Source of the DNA: Amoebophrya sp. A120
Lineage: Eukaryota; Sar; Dinophyceae; Syndiniales; Amoebophryaceae
DNA: 64,000 nt
NCBI GenBank assembly: GCA_905178155.1
Contig: CAJINV010000001.1
Location: forward strand, 11,092,311-11,156,310
Direction: 5' to 3'
This document shows positions 23,169-36,000 of the stretch, piece by piece (positions within the stretch are counted from its first letter, which is position 1; each line of letters starts with the position of its first letter). The translations under genes and the position numbers were made by a program. The notes under the pieces were generated by a model. The model was not told the DNA's origin. It saw only the letters and a list, made by a program, of their open reading frames with translations, and made no database searches.

Positions 23169-23714
23169 TGTGGTCGCGCATTTGCTGAGGGCTGAGCCTG
23201 CACTTGTTGTCGCTTCATTCTTCAGGTCCGTGACCTCTGCTCCATTATCGTTTCGTATTTTCGTGCCATCAAGAATATCCTGTACAATTGCATCAGTTTC
23301 GCTTTCACTTTCTATTTCAGAGATGAACAACTGTCTGAAAAATGACAAACTATCACAATGTAGTATTACTTTCTGAGGTTCATTCTGATTGCAAACAAAC
23401 AAGTGCTACCCTACAAACGGAGACGCTTTATTTCGCTTTGCTAGAAGGGTACTTCGACAAAAGGAGGGCGCAAATGCTTGAAGAGATTTGACAAGAGGAA
23501 AAGCGTTGTTGTGTACAGCGCGCTTTTGCCGTTACGCTTTCTCATCGCGCTTGATGTTCCTCGCCTGTGTAGACTGCTTGTGGACCACTGCGTGACGACG
23601 TCCAGAGAGGAGAACTACTCCGAAGCACGAGGATCAAGATCATGATCAAGCGAAAAGAGTAGCATCAGCAACGGGGACGCAATGTACAGCCAGGCAAAAG
23701 ACAAAGGCTTGAGT
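23169..23714. other. intergenic region before the LINE
   Basis: No gene or recognisable motif is seen. The stretch is AT-richer than the flanking exons and presumably holds the 3' untranslated part of the upstream gene. Confidence 0.5.
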
Positions 23715-23729
23715 AAGTGTCATTTTTGT
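23715..23729 (+). repeat. target-site duplication, 5' copy
   Basis: AAGTGTCATTTTTGT, identical to 26399-26413. The bases on both sides differ between the two copies, so the duplication is exactly 15 bases. Confidence 0.9.
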
Positions 23730-26368
23730 CAAAATATCTGCTGCTGGGTGACTTCAACGCCCGCCTACCACTAAACACTGACAACACGGGAAAATGGGGC
23801 CGGGAAGCAGTTCCCAACCAAAACACGCACCTGCTGGAGGCCTTCCTCCGCGAAAACCAGTGCTGCAGCCTGGCCTCGTATTTCCGGCACAGTCACCGCG
23901 CCTACGCGACCTGGCGCCACCCCGGGCACCAAACGCTGGGGCATCGCGCTTACCACCAGATCGACCATGCCATCGCGCCTCACACCTTCAGACCCGCGGT
24001 AAAGGACTGCAAGGCGATGGACGTGGCGGAACAAGCAAAATACGACCACCGCCTGGTGGTCGTGAAAGTCAGCCAGCGCGACCTCCAGTGGTTCGGGAAG
24101 AGAAAAAAGCAAAAACCAGCGCCCCGCCCACCCAAGGGCAAGGCCACCGCAGCCACTGCAGATGAACAACTCGCCTACAACTCCGCCTTCGAAAAAGAAC
24201 TAGTCAAGGGCGAGTCACTGCAGAACAGCATGCGGGAAGCCGGCGCGCAAGTCTTCGGCAAAAACAAAAAGGAACGCAAGCCATGGATCTCGCCGGAGTT
24301 CCTGGACCTATGGCAAGAACGATGCCGGCTTCTTGCAGCAGGAGAAAAAGCAGAAGCGAAAATCATCTTGAAACAGATGAAATGGGTGGAGCGCAAGGAC
24401 CGCAGCGCCTTCGCGGAGCGAGTCTGCGAGGACGCGGAAAACTTTTTTGAACAACGGGGGCAGTCGCCAGCCATCGCGGAAATCGCGAAGCTTGGAGGGA
24501 AAAAGAAGCAGCCAACAGGCCCGGCCTTCAGCGAGCCGCTAACGCACAGCGGCAAGACGGAATTCATGGCGGAGGGGAAGGCAGAACTGCGTCGGCAGTT
24601 CTATGCCGATGCTTTCACCCGCCCAGAACCAGAGCTGTTGCCGGCGCTACCAAAAAATCCTCCTTCACAGCCAAAAAACAACGCAACAAAAAGCCAGGCG
24701 CTTCATCGCATTTCGGAAAAAGTCGACGACGAAATGATCAAAAGCGCGATAAAGCGGCTGCAGTTCGGAAAAGCGGGCGGGGAGGATCAACTAGTAAAAG
24801 AGCACTACGACCTCCTGGACGAAAAAAACAAAAAGTTGGCGCGGGACAAGGTGCGGCAGTATTGGGAAACCAAAACGCTAGATCCGGGCGAGGTGGACTC
24901 GCTGATAACGGTACTGCCGAAACCGGGCAAGGACCACGGCGAGGCGGCGGGGTGGCGCCCGATAGCCTTGCTGAACTTCTTGTCAAAAGTGTATGCGTCG
25001 CTACTGTATCTGAAGATTGCGGGCCCGATCGGCGACATCATGTCGGAGAATCAGGCTGGTTTCAGAAGTTACAGGCGGGCGATCGACAACACTTTGGCCC
25101 TGCGCATTGCAGTACAAAACCACAAAAAAGCCGGCAAGGAGTTGCGTGGTCTGTTCGTCGACCTCGAGCAGGCCTCTGACACAATTCCGCGCAAGCTGAT
25201 AGCCGAAGCAATGCAGCACTACAAAATGCCCCAGCACACGCAGGACAGGTTTTGGGCCTTGTACAACGGCCACAGCTTCGCAGTAAAAAGGGACGGGGCA
25301 ACAAGCAGCAAAACAGAAACAAAAACCGGCACCAAGCAGGGCTGCCTCCTGTCCCCGATTATTTTCAACTTGTGCTTCCAGTATGTACTAGAAAGAGTAG
25401 ACCTAGGAGAGGGATTGAGCTTCATCTGCGGGGGGCTCTTGAACAGCAAAGAACAGCTCTTCACCATGCAGCTAGACCATCTGCTGTATGCGGATGACTT
25501 AGGAGTATTCTCGCAATCACTCGAAAGCCTGAAAGCAACCACCCAAGTCCTTTGCGAGAAATTTGCCGCCTTCGGCCTGCGGGTGAATTTCAAAAAGACC
25601 AAGTTCATGAGCTTCAACGCCCCAAACCAAGAAGCCCAGTGCATAGAAATAAACGGCAGCAAAATAGAGCGGGTTTCAGAATTCTCCTACCTAGGATCCA
25701 TCATCACAGAAGAAGGAACAGATGAGAAAGATATTGAGAACAGGATAAAGCTCGCTCAAAAGAAGTCCGGAGAACTAACCAAAGTCTTCAACAGCCGGAC
25801 CCTCTCGCCAGCGTTGAAAGTGCGAATTCTCAACGCCTTCGTATACCCGGTCCTGGCCTGGGGCTGCGAAACGTGGACGCTTCGGCAGAGCGACGAGCAA
25901 GCACTAGACACCTGGTGGAACAAAAAGCTGCGCCACTGCTTGGGGGTGACAAAATTCGACCACATCGAAACCACCGCCATCCGCCAAAAGCTAGGCGAGC
26001 GCGCTCTTTCACACAAAATCCGCGAGCGAAGGCTGCGCTACTTCGGCCATGTCGTGCGGTACCCGAAGAACCGCTGGGCGCGGATAATGCTCACAGCAAC
26101 AGTCCCGAAAGCACGACACGGCCAGAGCGCAACAAAAGCCTGGATCTCCGAAATCAACCGAGAACTGATCAAAAGACGATCCACACCAGCGGACTGCTTA
26201 AGCAAAGAGCTTTGGAGACAAATAGTATCTGGGAACAGCTATGGCACAGTAAAGCAAACAGCATCAACTTCTTCTTCTACATCTTCCTTCACCAACAGCA
26301 ACAGCATTGGAAATAGTCTCCCAATCCAGGCGATCATGAGACTGAGAGGTCGAAAAAGGGAATTCTAA
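23730..26368 (+). CDS. LINE ORF2-type protein: partial APE endonuclease plus reverse transcriptase
   Basis: The frame is open for about 880 codons but has no start of its own; it is closed upstream by a TAA in the flanking target site. N-terminal residues hold the end of an endonuclease/exonuclease/phosphatase fold (GDFNAR; then YDHRLVVVKV, the usual SDH-type motif). The RT blocks follow in order: GKAGGEDQLVKEH, WRPIALLNFLSKVYA, QAGFRSYRRAIDNT, FVDLEQASDTIPR (block A, with S where AFD is usual), GTKQGCLLSPIIFN (block B), LLYADDLGVFS (catalytic YADD) and YLGSIIT. The C-terminal RERRLRYFGHVVR motif is common in animal and protist LINE proteins. The polymerase aspartates are present, but the missing endonuclease N-terminus makes this copy unable to act alone. 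Confidence 0.88.
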
Positions 26369-26398
26369 GGCGATAACGTCGAACAGAATACATTCATC
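23730..26398 (+). mobile_element. 5'-truncated non-LTR retrotransposon (LINE)
   Basis: The 2,669-base insertion lies between perfect 15-base target-site duplications. It begins inside the endonuclease domain, at the GDFNAR motif, and carries the whole reverse transcriptase. The 3' end follows the stop codon by only about 30 bases and has no poly(A) tail. 5' truncation is usual for LINE copies that end reverse transcription early. The intact frame and perfect duplication indicate a recent insertion. It lies between genes, in the same orientation as them. Confidence 0.92.
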
Positions 26399-26413
26399 AA
26401 GTGTCATTTTTGT
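26399..26413 (+). repeat. target-site duplication, 3' copy
   Basis: AAGTGTCATTTTTGT, identical to 23715-23729, directly after the LINE 3' end. Confidence 0.9.
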
Positions 26414-26733
26414 TTTTGTATACCTCCAGAAGAGTACGTAAGGCGGAACATTTTAAAAATTGCGTTGAGTGTGAGATGACGAAGGCAGGTGTACACACGT
26501 GCACTCCTGTTCCAATGCGCCACGCGGAGACGCGATGACGTGCCGGACCTAGACGACGCTTTTTTTGCATGCGCTCCAGAGAAGATCTCCAGAACGAGAC
26601 GCTGTGAAGCTAAAGTTTGAAATGTCGTAGTCAAATCAAGCACGATGACGAGCTATAGGATAAGAAACCAATAGAAGCAGCGGAGAATATGCAAGAGACG
26701 CACAAGAAGCAATAGCAATACACAGGAAGGATA

Positions 26734-29137
26734 ATGACTTTGTCCCTCAGCGCGTCTCCGCGCATTAATTCCCGCATGAAGCGTAGTGCGCTGCTCGTGC
26801 AACTAGCTTCACGCCGGGCGGTTATTTCAGTTGCGGCGTACGACTACCAAAACGCCACCGACCTGGGCGACGGCATTCGCGAGTTCACGGTGAACCACGA
26901 AGGGGTAGATTTGAAAGTCCAGGAGTTGGTCCAACAGCCGTCGTTTCTTGTTGAGCGTCAATCGGACTTCCACGACGCACAAGGAGATTCCTTAACCAAA
27001 CAAGCATGCGAGACGCTCTTTAACGAAGAGAATGAGCTAGCTGTACGACAAGCTTTCGAAAATCTCCAAAATCTTCACACTAAGGCGAAAAAACACACGA
27101 AGGCTTCACATAAGCACATGAAAGAGTACAACCATCACCATTCACACGCCATAGTGTCGCTTCTCGGCTTGTCGTCGGGCGCTCAGGCGGAGCGCGGATT
27201 CGCGGAGCGCGGATTCGCGAAGCGCAGCACGCGCGAGCACCAAGGCAGAGGCAGGAGGCACGGGAAGATGATGAAGGAGAAACTTCACGAATTGATCGCG
27301 CACGTGACGGAAAACTTTGAACACGGTTTTGAAGTGGCTCTGGAGGAAATGACGGAAATTGCGAGTATGTTTAAACAACGGACACAAGCTGCAGCCGCTT
27401 CGCTCTTCAATAAAGAACACGTACCAAACGACGCCAAACAATTGCTTTCGCAATTCATCACAACGTTTTCTGACAACTTGAATGAACTGAAGCGAAGCGC
27501 GGATAGCACCTTCAATTCGAAAGTGGCTGAAGGCGCGAGGCACTTGACCCACACGACAATGCATTTGGTGCACACCCACTTGACTGATGCTCTTATCGGT
27601 CTGAAGAACGGGGTCGAGGCTAAAGCGGTGAGCGCGGTCTTCAGCCACGTGCCCTCGTTTGTAACCAACAAGATCCTCGACGCGGTGGAAAAGGGTACCG
27701 GCGCCGAAGAAAAGTTGATACAGGTGTGTCAATTTTTGGAAAATCTCAGCGAAGTGGCCATTCGCAAGACCGTGGACCTGACCGTCCAAATTGGCGCTAC
27801 ATTGCAGACCGTGATATTCGGGGTGTTTCACTCAATGGACGACAGCACGCACGGCATCACCCCGGAAGCCAAGCACCAGGGCCTTGTAGAATCTCTTGAG
27901 GGCGCAATCGAGAAGCGCAACCACGCCTTTCGGCGCACGAGATCTGGGGAGCTCTCTGGGAGTTCGTACCTGCAGGACCTCGAGGAGCGGCTGTTGCCGC
28001 CGCCCCCCCCCCCCTCCTCACCCACCAATGCCCTCGGACCTCATAGCAACCGGGGTGGCGACGTGCTTCCGGCTTTATCGCAGGATTTCCAGGGTGGCGT
28101 GTCCGGGAACTCTACTTTCATCGGCCTCACGATGAAACCATCATTACCACCATTCGTGCAGGGTGCGTTCCAGAACATGCGGAAGGCTGTGGTGCATCAA
28201 GCGTTTGCTCTGGTCTTGGATCAAGTCGAGAACTTCCTGGGTGACAAGCTCGCGACCGTTCTCGCGTCGTTTCCACGAGGTGCGCATCTAGTGGGCGCAG
28301 CGTTTACCAGCATGGCGCACACGGTGTTTGACTCGTTTGAAGAACATGTCGTGGTACCCTTGTCCTGGGCCCTACCAGCTTCGAATGATGGTACATCACA
28401 CACAAAGAAGTGGGACGAAGCCAAAAAGGGAATCCTAAAAGATTTTCATGATGTCTATGACATGACTGTGAGACACGCCGTGTACGTGTACATCTCCGAC
28501 ATTGCGCACGCTGTTCTTTGCGCTTACAGCGCTGCGGTTCCGGTGCTTTTGGGGCCAACGTCGAAGGACATGCACATGAAAACGCATCTCTCGGTGTTGC
28601 AAAAGGAGATGTTTGCCACTATCTTCCCGGACGATCTCAGGCACGAATTCTGGAAAGACGAAGAGAAGATATTCGAGGATGCAGAAAACGAAAAAACAGA
28701 ATTAAATTGCGCAGCGTCGAAATCGTCGCAGGTAAGACCAATTGCAAGAAAAGTTGCGATGTTGTAGTAAAAATGCAATGGACTCCGATGAAATTACTAG
28801 TGCTAGCCCATAGCCATACCCAATGCATTTGCATGTGTGTTTTTGATGTGATGTGGTGGCGCAAGAACTTCTCTCGGAGTGGACGGGCGTTTCCTATTGA
28901 CCGTTCCAAGATCGGCACCGGCCTGAATTCTTTTCGAGTCCGCGTCTGAGTTTTTTCTCCAATGGAGCGCGCTCATGTGTAACAAAAGACAGACTAACTA
29001 ACTCCATGATCCAGGTTGTGCAGAGCAACAACGGCCCGCGGGGCCCCAGGCCGGCGAAGACGAACCGTTCCGTGCACCCCAAGATGAAAGATGTAATTGA
29101 TCAGGAGGTCCCTGACCCTGGACAAGATAAAGATTGA
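26734..29137 (+). CDS. helical secretory-type protein, function unknown
   Basis: Exon 1 is 26734-28731 and exon 2 is 29015-29137; a canonical GTAAGA...CAG intron lies between them in phase 0, giving 706 residues. The N-terminus (SALLVQLASRRAVISVAAYD) may be a signal peptide if the second ATG is used. The rest is mostly amphipathic helix, with a His-rich patch (KHMKEYNHHHSH), a short tandem duplication (ERGFAERGFAKR) and a Pro run encoded by a C homopolymer near 28003-28013. The C-terminal third (after residue 470) has two hydrophobic helices but no clear membrane anchor. Exon 2 is basic, then acidic. I recognise no family. Confidence 0.75.
28732..29014 (+). other. canonical GT-AG intron
   Basis: CAG/GTAAGA donor and CCAG acceptor, phase 0, 283 bases. 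Its removal extends the frame by 40 codons to a TGA. Confidence 0.75.
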
Positions 29138-32100
29138 GATTTTGGAGAAGAGTTGTTGATGGAGACAATCCGGCTTCAAGGGCGAAGAAGTGCAGTCGAA
29201 AGGCGTCTCAGCTCGCTAAGGAGTAAATTCAAACTTCCTGCACACGTACAAAAGCGGCGTTTTTCTATCCTGGAAAATTGACAAAATAGAACTGTCCTTC
29301 AAAGAAACTATAATTTAGAACCCTGAAGAGAAGTAACAACATGCGCGCGCAATAAGAATGCAGATACAGGAATTATGTTAGCAATGGCCCTGCGTTGGTG
29401 TTGGTGTAGCTTGTGGCTATCTTTCCTCGTAGCTAGGCTGACGGACACAGCCCGCCCCAGATCCGCGCGCCTACCAGCATCAGTAGCGTTTCCGGTCGAC
29501 GCTGTGCGATTCCTCCTCAGCTGCGTCTTGGAGTACCTGCTCTGGAGCCCCGCGGTGCTGTGCCCTCGGGGGCGGCTCCGGGCGAAAATTAGCAGAGCCA
29601 GTTCCGTTCTGTTTTGTTGATGTGCCAAGTGTCTAGCTGACCCAGGTACTTAATTGGTAGTGGTTCGCTTGCCGTTTCGATTTCATCATAAAGCGGGCGC
29701 CGGGCCCGCCCCGCCCAATTCGTCTAACTTTAAATGCACCCGATTCGCCGGAGCCTTGGGCCTCGACGCCCTGTGCCCCCCTTCGTATTGCCCGTTCCGG
29801 AAGCGCTTGAAAGCCGTTACAACTATCGAGACGTCCTGTTTCCTTGTCCCGTTTGCCGTCTCCATGCCCCCGTGGCAACTGGCTGCCACGTCCGATGACA
29901 AGGCTGACCTGGCAGAGGGGTAGACGGACTGACTGGTCGGAGTGGGTTGGCTGGCTCGCTGGTGTTGAAGCGAGTTCATTTTTTGAATTTTTCTAGATGC
30001 GATTTCATTTTCAAATGACCTCAAAATCGCAGTCCTATTTTGTGTCCAGTCAGTAGATTCAATCTGTGTGCTATGGTAATCAACCAAGAGCGTGGGGCTC
30101 CTGTGCGCCAATTTCCAAACAAGGAGAAACGATGCACAGGGGAATGCTCCGTTTCGCCATAGCATTGGGCTTAAATCTACTGGACACAAAAAAGCATTGT
30201 GATTTTGTCTTCTTAAAGGCAGGAGAATCTGAGCTGAGGCAGTCCTTTTTCTACCGGTGAGCTTTTTCGTCTGCGAAAACTTCGTGACCTTTCCCGCCGG
30301 CAAGAGTCTTCGTGATGGAGATCTCGCCTCGTATTTTCTCAGCCGCATACCGGCGGCGCAGAAATTGCTGCTGTGTGTGAATTCTGCAGAAGGTCAAAAT
30401 TGGCCAGGGCAAGGAGCTTGCGATACGAAATCAAAAGCAGCGACTCAAAAGATGGCGGGGCACTTGCTGCCAGCGTGTCCAAACTCGCACCGCATTAAGC
30501 CGGTCGCCTGGTTTCCATCGCTTCAAGCAAATTTCCGGCCGCAATCGTCCACCAAGCGGAGAGACGCGGCGCAGTGTCCTGCGCGAGTCCCCGGCGCGTT
30601 CCTTCGTTCCTTAAGCCCCCGCCCTGAAAAGCGCGCCACGCAGTTCGCAGCTTCCCCTCCTCGCGCGCACCAAAAGTTTGATCGCGCTACTCCGGTTGCG
30701 GGCGCCAGCGTGGGGCCGCGCCTCGGCCTGTTATATTTTCCGCGACATGCGCAAAGCCGCCTTAGCTTTTCGTGCGCCCGCCGTGGCAGGCTGGCTTCCT
30801 TCGTACTGCACGCGGTCGGGGCGCGCCCGGCGCCTGCGCATCTTCGCGGAGGGCTTGTTGTAGCCCTGCGCCATCTAAGCTAGCGTGTGTTGTGACGGCG
30901 CGCAGCCCTGGCTGCAAGGGGCGAATGGGAAGGCTCCGGGCAGGTAGTTAACGCCTGCCCCTGGTTACCAACCAACGTCAGTACCGGCGTGCAAAGTATG
31001 ATGTGGACCCAGGACCCGGGCGCCGCCGAGGGGGCGGGGGCGCGATCAGGCGTTCGGCTCGAAGCTGGCCAGCCCACAGCCGCCTCCTCCCATTGTCAAT
31101 GGGCGCAGCTCGCTGTTGGCTATGGCTGATTGATTCGGCGCTCGCGCCAAGCTGCACACCCAAGGCCCTGGGCTTCTGGCGTGGGGCGGTGTGTTTTCGA
31201 ATGGGCACGGACGCAGATTGTAGCCCGAAAGGGGCATGTCCGGACGAAAATCCAATACCTCTGCTGCGGCTCTTGCGCCGCATCGAACTCGATGCGACTA
31301 CAACGGGAGTAGCCAGCTTGCTCCATGTGCGTCGGGCGTTGCTTCGCTTTCAAGACATTCGATGAGTAAGCGTAGCGTGACGCGTGATAGATCATCCTGC
31401 CGGCGGCTGGATCATACCAGATATGTAAGTGTAACCCGGAAGTAGAATATGTATATGGCTTCAGTTAGCATTTCTTACCCCATTCTTTCGCTATTCGCTG
31501 ACTCGCCGTCAGGGACATTTTTTTATTGTTCAATGCTCAAGTACAAGTTGTGCCAAGTAGTTAAAGATAAATTATAAATTTTGAAGTAAAACAAGCTTAC
31601 ACATGTTTGTTAAAGTACACCGCAGCGTCCGTCATGAGACGAAATTTTACAAAGCAACAAGGCGACTACAGTTTGCTTTGATCCGCGAATGGCGGAAGTT
31701 TTTTTTTGAAAAAATTATGAATAGGAGGAAGCGCCAAGAATAACTCGAGCATTTCCGAAAAGATAAAAACAAAAAAGAAAATCCAAAAAAAGCAAAAAAT
31801 CCTCAAAGCCAAAAAAAACAAAAAATCCTCAAAGCCAAAAAAAACAAAAAATCCCCAAAGCCAAAAAAAACAAAAAATCCCCATACGTAAAAAGCAAAAA
31901 ATTGAAAAAGCAAAACTTACGCAGAGCTAAGTAAGTAGGTCACTACTGCTGGTGCCAGACAGGTTGCAGCGCTCGAAGGGATGTGGCACCTAATGTCAAT
32001 CCGCTCTGCAAGAGATCGCCGCTGCCGTGTTTTTCCCGCAGCGTCGCGCAGTGCATGAAGTTCAGCTTCAGACCAGTTTGGGCGCATGCTTGCATTGTTT

Positions 32101-33034
32101 GAGTTGCGAGTTGTGGACTCAGGCAACGGACGTGTCATTGAGGGCTATTCCGATCAATGAGCTCGAGTTTCCACCGGACTTCTATAGTTTTGAGCATAAA
32201 GATTAAGATAAATGACTGGCGTGACGACACAGAGTTTGACTTTAAATCTGTGCCGGAGAGCTGGAAAAGTCCGCACTTCGTGTGCCCGGAATTATTAACG
32301 GCCCTGCTCCGTCGATTGCGATTAGCATTAGGATGCGCATTTCGACGCAAGCGCGTGCGTTGCATCGGTATTAGCAGGCACCGAGAGCGCTACCGTGGTG
32401 CAGGACAAACGCGATGGCAGGCACGCTGAGGAAGAGCAGGCACGGTCGCCCACGAAGACGATTCTTCTTCGCAAAGCCACTGTGTGAAAGCCACCGGCGC
32501 GGCTCAGCCCACGAGGCGGGCAGCGCCAGGCCTGCGCCCAAAACCTGTGCGTAGCGTGATGCACGAGGCGGGAGCCAAGTAGTAGAAAAGAAGCCTGCAA
32601 GGGCAGCATCCGCGGGGCTGGATTCATCGAGGATGCCTGGCCAAGCTCTTAAGGATTTCTCGCCGGTGCGAATCAGCTGGGTTTCGCGTTCAATGTTTAT
32701 CGCAGGGGCCTGTGGATGCGGCCCGCCGCGGGCAGCAGTACTTTTGCGCGGCCCGGATGTAGAAGCAAGAGTGGCTGGCGCTCCCATAGGCCAGCTCGCC
32801 GCAGGGTGAATGCGATGGCCGCACTTGTTTCACCGCGCGGCACGCAGGCCCTCGCCCGGGTTAGGGTGATCGATGTCCACTCACGCATTTGGTTTATGCT
32901 GATATTGCGCTCGCCCGTGCCCGAAGATCTTGTTGTTGGTCTCAATCTCAATCGTGCCAAGACCGTGGCTCTCGCAAGAAGTAGAATGCAAGGCTTGCCG
33001 TCTTCTTTTGGGCGCGGTCCATTTCGAAAAATGG
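29138..33034. other. long gene-poor stretch with GC-rich islands
   Basis: About 3.9 kb without a supported gene. GC-rich islands lie near 30430-31370 and 32300-33000, each open in several frames on both strands, with no recognisable product. AT-rich sequence lies between them (31440-31960). The islands resemble in composition the GC-rich blocks inside introns at 12720 and 14490. A 5' exon of the 33035 gene could be hidden in the right part. Confidence 0.5.
31790..31883. repeat. 26-bp A-rich tandem repeat
   Basis: About three and a half copies of a unit close to CAAAAAATCCTCAAAGCCAA plus AAAAAA, with a TCCTC to TCCCC change in later copies. It lies in the gene-poor stretch. Confidence 0.85.
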
Positions 33035-36000
33035 ATGCTGGATAATGTGGCTGTTGCGCCGCCGCGCATTCTCTCTAGTGTGCGCGCACCTGCACCTGCA
33101 GCACTGGTGATGTTGCTGAAGATTTTTGGGGTGCAACAGCTTGCACAACTTTCTGAAGGTAGCCTCGTGGCTTCGCACTCTCTTCTTACGAAGCAGTGGC
33201 TCGACGAACGCACAAACGGGCAGCTGCAGCACGATCCCGCCAGTCATGAAAAAAATTCAAATTACCGGGGTGGCACAGTTTTTCTCGACTCCAGTCACGC
33301 GTCTCCAAGCAGGAAGGACTTTTTTGGCGCTGAAAACCAGGCGGACTCCTCTGGAAAAGAAGAAGCTGCAGGCACGGAAAAATCGGCGCAAAAAGTGTCT
33401 GCAGAAGCCCTGAGCGATGCAGCTCCTTCTGATGTAGTGGAAGACGAAAAGGCGAATCCCGATGAGGACGACGGAAAGCAAGAGCCCGACCAGGCTGGAA
33501 CTGCCACTGACACTGCACCGTATGAAGTTGAAGAAAGCGAAGGTATTGTGTCCTCAGAACAAGCTACCCCGCCCGATGCAGAAGAAGATGCCTCCTCGGG
33601 CGGCGAGTTTGCAGCAAGTGCCGGGGATGATGGGGAGCCAGCATTTTCCACTCCGGAGGACGAGAGCAGCAAGACGGAGTCGGAGACCTACAACACTGGC
33701 TACAACGAAACGATAACAGAACAAAATATCGAAGACGCCGCTGCGACGGCATCGGCAGAGTCATCAAACTCCGAGGGCGAAGTTGAAAAAGAAGCCAGCG
33801 AGACGGAGGCTTCTGCGGATGAACCGACACCAGTTTCTGCTGACTCCTCTGACGACGGGTCGAGTCCGGGGGGACCGAGCAATCCGTCTTCTGCAAGCGC
33901 AACTGATCATGGCGACGGACTTTCTTCGTCCTATTCCTCTAGCAGTAAATCAGAACAGTCATTGCAGTCATATTCCTCCCAGTCTGGCGGAAGTCCGTAC
34001 ATTTTGGACGAGGTGTAGACTAGCTCGTTTATTCCTTTTCCCATGAAAAAATATGTCCTTTCCGGTCTCCTTCCATCGCGTGTTTGTAGTTTCGCCGGAG
34101 CTGACCTGGATTTTCTACCACCAGGGTTTTAGTAACACTGCTTTCCCTTCTTTCATTTTATTGTGTGATCATAGTGTCCAATTGTCGTGTTGTTCGAGAC
34201 ATATCCGTACCTAACCCTAAAATTGAATCTGAGATCGCGGCCACAACGAATTCCGCCATTGTCTCGCACGTGACCGAGCACCTCCTACGCGATGGGCAGT
34301 TTCAGTCCAAGCTGAGCCAGGCGATTCTGCAGCAGGACAGCTTCCGGGGGCAGTTTGTCGGCTGCTTGCAAAAGCGCGTGGTGGACGCGCTGGAAAGTGA
34401 CCCGGAGTTTGTTCGGGACACACAAGATCTGCTGATCCCTCAACTGCTCGACTACTTGTTGGCCCAGAACTACCGGCACTGGCGCGGCGAGATCATGGAG
34501 ACTCTGATCAACAGCAGTAAGTTTCAAACTTCCGTCTATGCCCATATGGGACGATAATTTTCAAGCGTTACATTGTTTGCTGTAGTCAGTACATGATTTG
34601 TCATGCAAAATTTCAATCAGCATGAGCATCAGCATCCATATCCAACACCAACTCCAAGCTACTTCGCATGGCATCAAATTCTTGAAGGGCCAAACAGCAT
34701 GGAAATCTGTGTCGAATTTGTAATGCGAGAGGTGCACCAGCAGCAGCCTCATTCTGATCGCTTTCACTTTTATTGCCATTTTTGTCTTACCAATTCACAT
34801 TCCAGCTTACAATGTAACGCTTGAGAACTCCATAGCGCACCTGGTCGACGTGACGGCACAGGAAGCGACGCACAATTCCCCACCGCCGAGTTTCCAGAAC
34901 CCGGACTCCGGCGCAAACTACGACTCGGTCGACAACTACAAAGGGTTGCAGACGGTAGATTCCTCTTCACAGGGCACCGACGTCTACTACAAAGATACTG
35001 AATCCTCCTCGCCCCTCAACGCGGTGCCAACGCAAGAAACGTCGCAGGGCCCGGTGGTGTCGGTTACAAAGTCAAGCTCATCTTCCGCCAGCGTCTTTCT
35101 GCAGCTGCGACTGGAGGAGGAAGAGGGGGCTAGCGGAAGAAACTCCCAAACCGCATCAATGCAGGAGGTGATCGAGATGAACGAAGGTGAACGTCGGCGT
35201 AATAAAGAGGGGTCGGATGCCGCGGATTCAGCTTTCGGTGAAGGAAGGCAGGACCTCTCCAGTCTGGTTTTGAAACCGCACGAGACGGGCGAAGATGCAT
35301 CGAGGACATCGAGGAAGCAAGCTACTAGTTTACGAAACGCCTACCAGAATTACAAGGCGAAGACTTCTGCGTCGACAGGCCTCCCGATGTCAGCGCCTTC
35401 GAAGAACAAAAAGGAGCATAGCAGTGGAGGGAGGACGTCAGCGTCACCCAAGAAGCTGCCAGGAGGCCACCAGCCGCACGGCGGGGTCAAAGCGAAGATC
35501 GAGGGCACCGACGAGCCGATGCAACGCCAACGCTCCCAGCAGCACGACATCGAGCTACGGGGGCATAGTGAAAAACAAAAACAGGGAGAAATTGATAGCT
35601 TACGTCAGCGCCTCCACGATATCGAACGTCTTCGAGAGGAGATCCAGCTGGAACACACGAAGACGAAGGAACTCAAGAGAAGCGACATGATTGCCAGCTC
35701 AACAGCTGCGAAAGGGACGTCGAGAGCAAATGTTCGCGGCGGGGAACAGCTGATAAGAACCACGCGCGCAGCCGATGCGGTGGTCGCGCAGAAATTGAAT
35801 GCAGTTTCCGGCAAGGCAAGCGAGCAAATTGCTGAAGCTGAAAATGACTCACAAGGGCACGACGAGGCGAGTCGGAATAGTTCCGATGCGGCTGCTAGCG
35901 GCGATATCATGTCACCAGAGATTGATGAAACTGCAAAAGGCGCTGTCGACCACGGTGAGCTTCCAGCCAATTTTGAAGAAGAGTTTGCGTCGGCGTTCTC

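Noticed and set aside
23717-23730. GTG start codon for the LINE protein
   Set aside because: It lies in the target-site duplication, outside the element. The ORF is simply truncated at its 5' end.
30257-30883. A 208-codon + strand open frame in a GC-rich island
   Set aside because: Competing frames of similar length lie on both strands and nothing in it looks like a folded protein.
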